This document shows, one piece after another, positions 26,368 to 34,153 of a DNA stretch of 37,660 nucleotides (position 1 is the stretch's first letter; every line of letters begins with the position of its first letter). Location: assembly GCA_016763695.1 (NCBI GenBank), contig JAESTH010000180.1, forward strand, positions 1 through 37,660. Reading direction: 5' to 3'. The DNA comes from Alcanivoracaceae bacterium (lineage in GTDB: Bacteria; Pseudomonadota; Gammaproteobacteria; Xanthomonadales; Marinicellaceae). The position numbers and the translations under genes were made by a program. The notes below the pieces were generated by a model, which was given only the letters and a program-made list of their open reading frames with translations, was not told the origin of the DNA and did not search any database.

Positions 26368-28017
26368 CTATAATTTGCTGTTATCAACCATGTGAATGGC
26401 TGCTGTTGGACATTGCAGAGCACAGGCACTACAACCAGTGCATTTGGAGTAATCAACCTGATAAAATCGACCTGGACCCAGTTTAATAATGGCATCTTCA
26501 GGACAGGCTCCATAACAGCCATCACATTCAAAACAGTTGCCACAACTGTAACAGCGACTGGCCTCATAGATGGTTTCGTCCGTGGATAAACCTCCTAAAA
26601 CCTCATCAAATGATTGGGTGCGTTTTTCCAGCGGAATAGCCGGTTGTTCTGAAACAGCCGCATCTGTGTGATACCACAGATGCAAGGCATCAAAGGGAAC
26701 AACTGGCGTTTTTTCTGGAGGCTCATAAACCGCACTGGATAAAAAAGCATGAATATATTTAGCGGCTTTTTTCCCATGTCCAGTAGCAATGGTGACAGTT
26801 CTTTCACTGGGTACCATGTCTCCACCAGCAAAAATACCAGATGATGATGTCATCATCTGATTGTTAACCACAACAGTACCTTCTTTTTCAAATTGAATTT
26901 CAGGGAAGCTGTTCAATAAATCTGAATCAATATTTTGACCCAGAGCTAAAATAAGTGCATCAGCTGCTAAGATTTCGAACTCTCCGGTTGGTACTGGGCG
27001 ACCATTTTTATCAAGGGCCATTTTCTCTACTTTTATCTGATCGACATCAATTTCCTTAATGGTGCGCAACCAATTGATTTTTACTCCTTCTTCCATGGCT
27101 TCTTCTGCTTCAAACTTAAGTGCTGGCATATTGTCCATGTCTCTGCGATAAATAATGATGGTTTCCTCGGCTCCCAATCGCTTGGCAGTTCTTGCGGCAT
27201 CCATTGCGGTATTACCACCACCATAAATGGCCACTCTACGACCCAGTTGTAATTTTTTCCCTTCTCCAACATCTCGCAAATAACTTACTGCATCCATAAT
27301 ACGTCCTGCTTCACGTGCTGGTATATTTATTTTTTTACTAACATGTGCACCAACAGCAACAAAAACGGCATCAAACAAGCCTTCTTCTTTTTCTTTACGA
27401 AGGTCATCAACTTTATGATCAAGAGTAAACTTCACTCCCATGTCTTCGATGCGTTTAATTTCATGGGCTAAAACATCACGTGGTAATCTGTAAGCAGGAA
27501 TACCAAAATGCAACATTCCACCCGCAATAGGTCCAGCATCACGCACTTCCACGTCATGACCCAATCGACATAGGTGATAGGCGGCAGAAATACCACTGGG
27601 GCCAGCACCAACAATAAGCACTTTTTTATCTGACTTACGATTTTTTATTCTGGGAACCCAACCGTTTTCAATCGCCAAGTCACCAAGGTGGCGTTCAACC
27701 TGATGAATACTAACAGCATTGTCTACATTTTCACGGTTGCACCCCGTTTCACAGGGATGATAACAAACACGTCCGTGTACCGCAGGCATTGGGTTGTTTT
27801 CTATCAATAATTGCCAGGCGTCTTCAAACTGTTTTTTATAAACTAGATCTAGCCAGCCCTGAATATTTTCTCCAGCTGGACATTGCTGATTACACGGTGG
27901 CATATAATTTTTATACAGAGGTCGTTTATGCGAAATAGGTCCAGTACCATCGCTTTTTTTCAGATCAGGAGGCGCGGTTAAATCACGTTGTTTTATTGAA
28001 AACTTGGGTGTGTTCAT
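26368..28017 (-). CDS. GltD-like FAD/NAD(P) oxidoreductase with C-terminal 2x[4Fe-4S] domain
   Basis: A 549-residue flavoprotein of the glutamate synthase small-subunit family fused to a bacterial ferredoxin domain. The N-terminal FeS region has C42/C46 (PPCNQQCPAGENIQ) and GRVCYHPCETGCNRE. FAD binding is by GAGPSGISAAYHL near 136 and NAD(P) binding by YGGGNTAMDAARTAKRLGA near 265. The C-terminal domain has CGNCFECDGCYGACP and CTGCSACALQCP. It is first in the operon with nifJ, with AGAGGAAG seven bases before the ATG. The likely role is to pass electrons between NAD(P)H and the pyruvate oxidoreductase, comparable to the flavoprotein subunit described for 2-oxoglutarate:NADP+ oxidoreductase of Azoarcus. 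The direction of flow is not known. Confidence 0.9.
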   Translation of the reverse strand: MNTPKFSIKQRDLTAPPDLKKSDGTGPISHKRPLYKNYMPPCNQQCPAGENIQGWLDLVYKKQFEDAWQLLIENNPMPAVHGRVCYHPCETGCNRENVDNAVSIHQVERHLGDLAIENGWVPRIKNRKSDKKVLIVGAGPSGISAAYHLCRLGHDVEVRDAGPIAGGMLHFGIPAYRLPRDVLAHEIKRIEDMGVKFTLDHKVDDLRKEKEEGLFDAVFVAVGAHVSKKINIPAREAGRIMDAVSYLRDVGEGKKLQLGRRVAIYGGGNTAMDAARTAKRLGAEETIIIYRRDMDNMPALKFEAEEAMEEGVKINWLRTIKEIDVDQIKVEKMALDKNGRPVPTGEFEILAADALILALGQNIDSDLLNSFPEIQFEKEGTVVVNNQMMTSSSGIFAGGDMVPSERTVTIATGHGKKAAKYIHAFLSSAVYEPPEKTPVVPFDALHLWYHTDAAVSEQPAIPLEKRTQSFDEVLGGLSTDETIYEASRCYSCGNCFECDGCYGACPEDAIIKLGPGRFYQVDYSKCTGCSACALQCPTAAIHMVDNSKL

Positions 28018-28170
28018 TGTTTACTTCCTCTAACTCATTAAACGGTGTGCCCAAAATGGGCTCATATTCGAGGTATGTTCGTTAAACTGTTTTTTACATT
28101 CAGTCAATGATTATATAATAATTTCAATATTAAAACAGGGAATAAATAATAAATATGTTATGCTCAACTG

Positions 28171-29148
28171 ATGAATAAAATACTACTAATACTGATAATA
28201 TCCGCTTTTTTAATAGCGTGCCAACACAAAGCCAGCAGCAGCTTTGAGCTGTCAACTGAAGCAAAGTCATATTTGGCACCTGATTCAATCCTGTATAAAT
28301 ATCCACAAAAAGTGGCAGAGAATGTATATTCTGCTATTGGTGCAACAGCTGCTCCGACCTATGAGAACTCTGGTCACAATAATAACTTATCTTTTATTAT
28401 CACCCCTGAAGGTGTGGTAGTGATTAACGCTGGTGCCAGTTATTTATTGGCACAGGCGCTGCATAATGAAATTAAGAAGTTAACTGATCAAGTAGTCGAG
28501 TTTGTGATTTTGGAAAATGCCCAAGGCCATGCCATGCTGGGATCTAATTATTGGCAGCAACAGGGAGCAAAAATCGTTTCACAAAAAGATGGTGCTGCGG
28601 TAATGAAAAGATTTGCCAAATCTTCAGTTGAACGAATGAAAGCAAGACAAAAAGAAAAAGGACTATTCACTGAGCCCACTACTGCTGACATTATCTTCGA
28701 TGCTAAATACGAGATCAACCTGGGTGGCACCATCATTCAAGCCTTACATCTTGGCCCTGCTCATTCCCCAGGTGATATTGTTGTATGGTTACCACAGCAA
28801 AAAGTAGTCATAGCTGGCGATATGGCATTTCACCAACGTCTATTACCCGTAACAGACCATACAGACACCGCAGCATGGATAGATACATGGAATAATGAAT
28901 TCGAAACCCTGGGAGCAGAAATTGTGGTGCCAGGTCATGGTACTCCAACCAATATGGTCGAAGTACGCAAGTACACCCGTGATTATTTATTATATGTCAG
29001 AGCAGAAGTCACTCGCATCATTGCTGAAGATGGTGATTTACAACAAGCCTATGAAATGGACTTATCTGCCTATGAGCATCTGCATACTTTTAGTGACTTG
29101 GCTAAACAGAATATTGGCAGAATTTTTCGGGCAATGGAGTTTGAGTAA
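28171..29148 (+). CDS. MBL-fold lipoprotein with degenerate zinc motif
   Basis: A 325-residue metallo-beta-lactamase-fold protein with a lipoprotein signal (lipobox LIAC, Cys at 17). The fold is clear: NNLSFIITPEGVVVINAG, then the motif position ENAQGHAMLGSNYW, then GPAHSPGDIVVWLP, KVVIAGDMAFHQ and VPGHGTPT. Where canonical members have HxHxDH, this one reads NAQGH, so most first-site zinc ligands are missing while the later His/Asp positions remain. It resembles the SoxH/quinoprotein-relay MBL group, possibly a subfamily with this altered motif; the substrate is unknown. It is divergent from the nifJ operon, with no clear Shine-Dalgarno. Confidence 0.85.
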   Translation: MNKILLILIISAFLIACQHKASSSFELSTEAKSYLAPDSILYKYPQKVAENVYSAIGATAAPTYENSGHNNNLSFIITPEGVVVINAGASYLLAQALHNEIKKLTDQVVEFVILENAQGHAMLGSNYWQQQGAKIVSQKDGAAVMKRFAKSSVERMKARQKEKGLFTEPTTADIIFDAKYEINLGGTIIQALHLGPAHSPGDIVVWLPQQKVVIAGDMAFHQRLLPVTDHTDTAAWIDTWNNEFETLGAEIVVPGHGTPTNMVEVRKYTRDYLLYVRAEVTRIIAEDGDLQQAYEMDLSAYEHLHTFSDLAKQNIGRIFRAMEFE

Positions 29149-29181
29149 TATTTTAGATTTATTCAGCGTATTTTGAAGAGT

Positions 29182-29281
29182 AGCTGTAAGTCATTGATTT
29201 ATAAGAACGTGTGAATACCTCCATGTAAACTCCCAATAACATCCATGTTATTGCAGGCTTATAAATCAACAACTTACAGCT
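29182..29281. repeat. 100-bp element with 24-bp imperfect terminal inverted repeats
   Basis: The ends (29182-29205 and 29258-29281) are reverse complements at 22 of 24 positions. Inside lies a second hairpin with nine-base arms (CAATAACAT at 29234-29242, ATGTTATTG at 29245-29253). It sits between convergent genes. The architecture suggests a miniature palindromic element or a bidirectional transcript end. No obvious target-site duplication flanks it. Confidence 0.6.
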
Positions 29282-29306
29282 GCCAGCTTAATCTCGGGAT
29301 TAGGGT

Positions 29307-29834
29307 TCAACTCAGTTCACACACTTCACAACCAAAAAACAGACTGTGCATCCAGCAACCCACACAAAATCCTAATACAGCCTCTAGCCATGTTAGGGCA
29401 AAACAAACAGCCAATACACTCAACATCCATATATCTGGAAGTTCTAGCAATCTAAAGGCTAGGCAGGTAATCCCCAATACGGAACCAAGAATCCAGGCAA
29501 AACGTTTAGGCTTGGTTGGTTTCCAAACGGGTTTGATTTTCATGGTGATGGCAGTACCTAGCAATCCTGCGGGGCTCAGTGGAGTGAGACCAAATAAAGC
29601 GGCAACTGACATGTCAAAAATAACAAATGGACCAACATAAATAATGGGATCCAGTTCAGGCATAAAAATAATAATGACCATGGTCACAATGGATAAGATG
29701 TTCAATAGTCCTGCTCTGGCACGGGTTGCCACTTCATTGATTCTTAACCCGCTTTCACCTGCTATATCTTGGCCCATGGCAAAAACAGGTGTGGTAAAGA
29801 AGCGGTGGTATTTTTTAGTGTCTAAATGATTCAT
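29307..29834 (-). CDS. DUF4395 membrane protein
   Basis: A 175-residue inner-membrane protein with about four hydrophobic segments: residues ~44-60, ~65-92, ~115-128 and ~135-160. Its C-terminal cysteine set FCVGCWMHSLFFGCEVC is typical of DUF4395, whose function is unknown but which often sits near thiol or sulfur-relay proteins. The N-terminal half includes INEVATRARAGLLNIL, the start of the domain. The ATG at 29834 has AAGAG upstream. The gene is convergent with the MBL lipoprotein across the palindromic element. The family call is from motif memory. Confidence 0.8.
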   Translation of the reverse strand: MNHLDTKKYHRFFTTPVFAMGQDIAGESGLRINEVATRARAGLLNILSIVTMVIIIFMPELDPIIYVGPFVIFDMSVAALFGLTPLSPAGLLGTAITMKIKPVWKPTKPKRFAWILGSVLGITCLAFRLLELPDIWMLSVLAVCFALTWLEAVLGFCVGCWMHSLFFGCEVCELS

Positions 29835-29903
29835 ACAATGGCTCTTAAATAAAAGCCATAAAGCATATATTAGAAATATCTAATATGCAACGAGAATACA
29901 GTA

Positions 29904-30194
29904 TTAATCACAAGATCTTGAAATCACCTGACAGCTGCTATCTCGATAATAGGTACAACCATCAGCATAAAATGTAGCACTGCAATCTGACGAATCAACC
30001 TCGCTATCCGTACCATTGTTACCCAAAACCAGAGTCCAAATCAGCAAGATAAGAGTAATCATCCAACGTAAGTCCTTATTAAAATGTTCGCCCTTCCACA
30101 TTAAATACACACCTAAGGGATAAACAAAAATCAGGGTAACAATAACAATTGTCCTGTTCTTAGACCATTTTGACAGTGTTTTTTTTATTTGCAT
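29904..30194 (-). CDS. Small two-TM membrane protein with cysteine tail
   Basis: A 96-residue protein I cannot name. Two hydrophobic segments (about 16-32, VIVTLIFVYPLGVYLMW, and 43-58) are joined by a short basic loop (FNKDLRW). The YPLGxYLMWK...FNK pattern recurs in small bacterial membrane proteins. The C-terminal tail after a DSEVDSSD spacer has four cysteines (C71, C80, C88, C95), probably outside the cytosol, where they could pair. GAGG five bases before the ATG supports expression. It lies 26 bp after the aspartoacylase-like gene on the same strand, possibly in one transcript. Confidence 0.65.
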   Translation of the reverse strand: MQIKKTLSKWSKNRTIVIVTLIFVYPLGVYLMWKGEHFNKDLRWMITLILLIWTLVLGNNGTDSEVDSSDCSATFYADGCTYYRDSSCQVISRSCD

Positions 30195-30220
30195 TTTTTC
30201 CTCGGAAGTAGGATGATTAA

Positions 30221-31150
30221 TTAATCATAGGCGATTTGCATGATGGCATCACCACGATTAACCATAGGATTATTATTTAAACTGATCACGTGGGCATTTT
30301 TTGGAGAGATACAATCATCTTCATAATCGGCAAATGGGCCATCAATTGTGCTAACAATTTGTTTGGCTCTGACTTTCTCACCTATTTTAATTGTTGGATG
30401 AAAAAAACCAGAACTGGGAGCCCTCAACCATTTTCGATGATGTTTGACGAGACTGCTAATCTGTGTATGTTTGTGTTGTTTCATCTGCAAATAATGCAGT
30501 ACATTTTGTATACCAGTGATGGCAATCTCTTTGGCCTTGTTATCAAAGCGTTGTGCTTCACCACCTTCATAGACAATAATGGTTTTGCCCTGATTAAAAG
30601 CCGTTTCACGCAGGGTTTTGTGGATTAAATCGGAGTGTAGAGTAAACGGTGCATTAAATGCCTGTGCCAGTTGTTTACACCTTTCATCGCTTAAGACGGC
30701 TCTTGTTTGTGGGCTATTAAAGCGGCTCTTGCCACCCGTGTGAAAATCGATGATATAATCACAATGAGGTAATATTATTTTACGTAAATGGTAAGCAATT
30801 TGACTGGCAAGCGAACCTTTTGCGTGACCAGGAAAGCTGCGATTGACATCTTTTCCATCCGGTACTTCACGGGAAAAATTGATAAAACCAAAAATATTCA
30901 ATATTGGCACACAAATAACGGTGCCACTTTCTACCCTATTAATCTTGTGTTTGATAATACTGCGCAACACATCGACCGAATTGATTTCATCACCGTGCAA
31001 ACCAGCCATCAATAACAACACTGGGCCGTCATTATTACCTCTTGAGACAAACACAGGTACTTCAATTTTAGTACCTGAGATCAATCTGGCAATATCCAGT
31101 TTTACCTGTTTGGTTTCTCCTTTTGCTATATTTGTTCCTGCTATTTTCAT
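30221..31150 (-). CDS. Succinylglutamate desuccinylase/aspartoacylase-family zinc hydrolase
   Basis: A 309-residue M14-like zinc amidohydrolase of the AstE/AspA group. Zinc ligands are visible in GLHGDE (H52, E55) and DYIIDFHTGG (H136). KDVNRSFPG near 100-107 is the substrate carboxylate-binding region, and TIIVYEGGEA contributes the catalytic Glu. No arginine-succinyl pathway genes are present, so it is not AstE. It lies 233 bp downstream of rimK on the same strand. Such hydrolases often accompany RimK-like ligases, suggesting paired addition and removal of amino-acyl groups; that is inference. The start ATG has a weak ribosome site. Confidence 0.88.
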   Translation of the reverse strand: MKIAGTNIAKGETKQVKLDIARLISGTKIEVPVFVSRGNNDGPVLLLMAGLHGDEINSVDVLRSIIKHKINRVESGTVICVPILNIFGFINFSREVPDGKDVNRSFPGHAKGSLASQIAYHLRKIILPHCDYIIDFHTGGKSRFNSPQTRAVLSDERCKQLAQAFNAPFTLHSDLIHKTLRETAFNQGKTIIVYEGGEAQRFDNKAKEIAITGIQNVLHYLQMKQHKHTQISSLVKHHRKWLRAPSSGFFHPTIKIGEKVRAKQIVSTIDGPFADYEDDCISPKNAHVISLNNNPMVNRGDAIMQIAYD

Positions 31151-31383
31151 GTGCTTTTTAAAATATCATTATTGTAACTTATTCAGCATGTCTAAAATTA
31201 GTAGCTGTGTTAGTTTATTTTTAAACAGTAAAGCTATTTGAGCAATAATATCTTGAACAAATACTAATAAACATGATCAAAATCAGCAATTTTTAAAACA
31301 AAATAAACTAAAGCGAGTTTTTTACTGATTAAAAATAAGTTAATACAGCTGAGGTATATGCTGAATGATTATTCTTTCTTCAG

Positions 31384-32250
31384 TTAACTTTCAAGCAGTT
31401 TTAAAATATGTTCAGCTATATTAACTTTAGTAATCTTTTCTATGCCTTCCAAACCTGGTGAGGCATTAACTTCCAAAACCAACGGGCCTCGTTTTGATTG
31501 TAACATATCAACACCAGCAACAGATAAGCCCATGGCTTGAGCTGATTTGATGGCTGTCTCGGTTTCAATGGTTGTGAGTTCAATTTTTTGTGCTGTTCCT
31601 CCCTGATGTAAGTTTGATCGAAACTCTCCATTTTTGGCTTGGCGTTTCATCGCCGCAACCACCTTATTACCAACCACAAAAGCACGGATATCTGCCCCTT
31701 TCGATTCGGTTACAAACTCCTGAATGATAAACTTCTTATTGGCACTTAGGTGTGCATTAATAATTTCGCTGGCATGCTTACGGTCTTTGACCAAAAATAC
31801 ACCATGTCCCTGAGTACTTTCCAACTGCTTTATCACAAATGGATAACCACCGACCGCAGTAATGATTTCATCGGTATTGTAAAAATAATGGGTAAAATAG
31901 GTTTTTGGCATGCCCACATCTTCACATGTTAAGGCCTGTAAACAGTGCAACTTGTCTCTGGCCTTTAACAAGGCTTGAGATGTAACCATGGTTGGAATAT
32001 TTTGCATCTCAAACTGACGAATCAAGGCCGCTCCATAAAAGGTAAAAGTTGAGCCAATCCTGGGGATTATTGTCTCGACATAACGCAATGATTGACCATT
32101 ATAATAGACCACGGGATTTTTCTTCTCGTTGATAATATTACAGTGCATATAATCAACAATAGCGGTATTATGCCCGGCCTTATTTGCTTCTTCAAATAAT
32201 CTTTTGGTTGAATACAGTTGCTTGTTACGAGATAAGATGAGGATATTCAA
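31384..32250 (-). CDS. rimK: RimK-type ATP-grasp alpha-L-glutamate ligase
   Basis: ATP-grasp ligase that in E. coli adds Glu residues to ribosomal protein S6 and makes poly-alpha-glutamate. In 288 residues: MNILILSRN at the N-terminus, IIPRIGSTFTFYGAALIRQFE, KARDKLHCLQAL, GYPFVIKQLESTQGHGVFLV (ATP binding), GADIRAFVVGNKVVAAMKR and the metal/ATP motif LEVNASPGLEGIEK. The start is TTG at 32250, one base after the miaA stop, and no ATG fits the family N-terminus, so translational coupling to miaA is likely. E. coli RimK is 300 residues. Whether the substrate is S6 or something else is unknown. Confidence 0.9.
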   Translation of the reverse strand: MNILILSRNKQLYSTKRLFEEANKAGHNTAIVDYMHCNIINEKKNPVVYYNGQSLRYVETIIPRIGSTFTFYGAALIRQFEMQNIPTMVTSQALLKARDKLHCLQALTCEDVGMPKTYFTHYFYNTDEIITAVGGYPFVIKQLESTQGHGVFLVKDRKHASEIINAHLSANKKFIIQEFVTESKGADIRAFVVGNKVVAAMKRQAKNGEFRSNLHQGGTAQKIELTTIETETAIKSAQAMGLSVAGVDMLQSKRGPLVLEVNASPGLEGIEKITKVNIAEHILKLLES

Positions 32251-32251
32251 T

Positions 32252-33181
32252 TTAAGCTGCTATAAAGTCACGGGTCAATTGCTGAATTTCTGCTAGATAC
32301 CCCTCTTTGGTGGAATCCAGCCAAATGGCATTTTGCTCTTTTCTTAACCAGGTCCACTGTCTCTTTGCCAACTGTCTAGTGGCAACAATACCTTTAAAAA
32401 TCATGTCATCATAACTCAGGTCACCAGCAAGGTATTGCCACACCTGTCTATAGCCCACACAGCGCATGGATGGCATGTCAATTTGGATTTTTGGATTGTT
32501 TTTTAACCCTTCAACTTCCTGAATAAAGCCTTGCTCCAGCATCAAATGAAAGCGTTGTTCTATGCGCTTATGTAACAATGCCCGATCTGGTGCAATAATG
32601 ATTTTTAAAACCTTATAGTCTAGTGCATTGCCCTGGTCTTCCTGATAAAACGCTGTCATGGTTTTACCCGAAATATGATACACCTCAAGTGCCCGCTGAA
32701 TACGTTGTGGGTCATTTTTATTGATTCGTGCTGCTGATTGAGGATCTATTTTTCCTAGATTTTGGTGCATGTATTCCCAACCCTTGTCCTCAGCCTGAGC
32801 TGTGAGTATTTTACGTATCTCAGCATCAGCATCAGGTAAAGGTGAAAGACCATTTTGCAAACTGTTATAATACATCATGGTTCCTCCTGCCAATAGTGGT
32901 ACATTGCCACTTGCCTGATATTTTTCCATCAGCTTATAAGCATCGGCACAAAAATTAGCTGCTGAATAGGACTGCCAGGGATCAATAATATCAACCAATT
33001 CATGTGGTGCTCTGAGCAATGTTTCTGCATCAGGTTTGGCTGTGCCAATATCCATGCCTCTATAAACCAGAGCAGAGTCCACGGAGATAATATCACAGCC
33101 ATATTTTTCATGTAGAAAAATAGCTGCATCCGTTTTACCCGCAGCAGTTGGTCCCATTAAAAATATCGCTTTCTTTGTCAA
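32252..33181 (-). CDS. miaA: tRNA dimethylallyltransferase
   Basis: Adds a dimethylallyl group to A37 of tRNAs reading UNN codons. The 309-residue protein has the P-loop GPTAAGKT at 10-17, [16 protein letters not shown] near 36-51, HELVDIIDP and [11 protein letters not shown]. It also has [15 protein letters not shown] and [12 protein letters not shown]. The start is TTG at 33181; the next Met (residue 9) would delete the first strand, and an in-frame stop lies four codons upstream. The usual hfq partner is not downstream; rimK follows instead. A TATAAT -10 is about 26 bp upstream. Confidence 0.95.
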   Translation of the reverse strand: MTKKAIFLMGPTAAGKTDAAIFLHEKYGCDIISVDSALVYRGMDIGTAKPDAETLLRAPHELVDIIDPWQSYSAANFCADAYKLMEKYQASGNVPLLAGGTMMYYNSLQNGLSPLPDADAEIRKILTAQAEDKGWEYMHQNLGKIDPQSAARINKNDPQRIQRALEVYHISGKTMTAFYQEDQGNALDYKVLKIIIAPDRALLHKRIEQRFHLMLEQGFIQEVEGLKNNPKIQIDMPSMRCVGYRQVWQYLAGDLSYDDMIFKGIVATRQLAKRQWTWLRKEQNAIWLDSTKEGYLAEIQQLTRDFIAA

Positions 33182-33206
33182 TGAATCAGTCTAATAAAAA
33201 ACTGAC

Positions 33207-33212
33207 ATTATA
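33207..33212 (-). promoter_or_regulatory. Possible -10 box for miaA-rimK
   Basis: TATAAT on the minus strand, 26 bp before the miaA TTG start. No good -35 is seen at 16-18 bp. It is the best promoter candidate in the 194-bp divergent gap 33182-33375. Confidence 0.35.
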
Positions 33213-33375
33213 CCCTAATCTCGAAATAGAAACGTGAATTAGACTGTAAACAATTGGGGCGTAAAGTGAATAAAAAAATACTAAGTCACCTTATTGATGA
33301 TGTAGTATTTTCTCCTATTCTCAGATAGACTCCTGATATAGACTTCAGGCTCGCCAAGAGAAAACAGTTAAAACC

Positions 33376-33570
33376 ATGAACAAGCATCAAAAAGAAATCA
33401 AAAACCTGATTCAGGCATTTTGTTTGGCAGAACTGGATAAAGCGCAAAATCATTTTGCTATTGAATTACTGAAATTCATCATTGCAGAGCCAATTCTTGA
33501 CATTGACCGTGGTAAAGCACATATCTGGGCAGCATCAAATCTACCACTAAAAACAAAACCACCAAAATGA
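33376..33570 (+). CDS. Small hypothetical protein
   Basis: A 64-residue protein without recognised family. It is mostly helical, with EIKNLIQAFCLAELDKAQNH and an acidic/hydrophobic FIIAEPILDIDRGK. No signal peptide or membrane segment. Its stop overlaps the ATG of the next small gene (ATGA at 33567-33570), which supports a real two-gene unit. A promoter candidate upstream is TTGATG (33294-33299), a 16-bp spacer and TATTCT (33316-33321). The ribosome site is weak. Confidence 0.45.
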   Translation: MNKHQKEIKNLIQAFCLAELDKAQNHFAIELLKFIIAEPILDIDRGKAHIWAASNLPLKTKPPK

Positions 33571-33856
33571 GCAGGTTTATTATATAACGGCAGGTGATGA
33601 AGACTTAACAAAACCAGAGATTGCTGAAATATTTAAAATGTATGTCACAGAAGAAGGGCTTGTCATTCCCACTTCTATGATTAATGGTAAACGTCTAACA
33701 CTCGGAACCCTTTCTCCTGAACAGGGAGCAGAATTTAAAAGGCTAGAGCAGCAAAAACGACAAAAACACCAGGGCGAGATGGAAGCCAAAGAAAAAATCC
33801 GTCAGGAAGAAGCTCGTTTAAAGAAAATAAACCCTAATCAAATAGACTTGTTTTAA
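33567..33856 (+). pseudogene. Small hypothetical gene, apparently frameshifted after codon 2
   Basis: The ATG at 33567 overlaps the previous stop but meets a stop after six codons. One base out of phase, a long frame runs from about 33573 to 33856: QVYYITAGDEDLTKPEIAEI, later MINGKRLTLGTLSPEQG, then a Lys/Glu/Gln-rich coiled-coil-like helix ending NPNQIDLF. Adding one base near 33572 would give a 96-residue protein. The first in-frame ATG otherwise is at 33638 (72 residues), without a Shine-Dalgarno. So it is a mutated gene, a sequence error, or a gene with an internal start. Function unknown. Confidence 0.45.
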
Positions 33857-33906
33857 AGGTTTCACATAGGTGCTTGAAACAATAGAAGGTTTATTTTCTT
33901 AAGCCA

Positions 33907-34032
33907 ATGATAAAATTAGGCTCAAAGTCCTTAGTTTCGATGATTTTACATGGCAAAAGAAAGCTGATAAAAGAACACCTTAATAAACAGTCTAAAAGAT
34001 TTAAACTGAGCCCTGCTATATTTTATAAATGA
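33907..34032 (+). CDS. Doubtful 41-codon basic ORF
   Basis: In the 290 bp between the small gene pair and the ATP-grasp gene there is one short ATG-initiated frame rich in Lys/Arg (HGKRKLIKEHLNKQSKRF). It ends 12 bp before the inverted repeat starts. The ribosome site is weak and the A+T-rich context makes chance quite possible. Nothing else was seen in this stretch. Confidence 0.2.
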   Translation: MIKLGSKSLVSMILHGKRKLIKEHLNKQSKRFKLSPAIFYK

Positions 34033-34044
34033 TGTAACTATTTA

Positions 34045-34153
34045 GTGTGGCCAAGGTTTATATTTGCAATAACGTACAATAAATATGGTGTTTTTTTATT
34101 ATATAACTTATAGTAAGTAACAATTAAATAATCATAACTAGGAATTATGGATA
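34045..34153 (+). repeat. Left copy of a perfect inverted repeat of at least 109 bp
   Basis: Base for base the reverse complement of 37552-37660, checked by hand with no mismatch or gap. It contains the upstream region, a TTTTTTTATTATATAAC stretch suitable for a -10, a small dyad (ACTTA/TAAGT at 34106-34118), an AGGA Shine-Dalgarno at 34140-34143 and the start ATG plus four bases of the ATP-grasp gene. Identity stops at 34154. The outer limit is unknown because the right copy is cut by the window edge. Confidence 0.97.
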
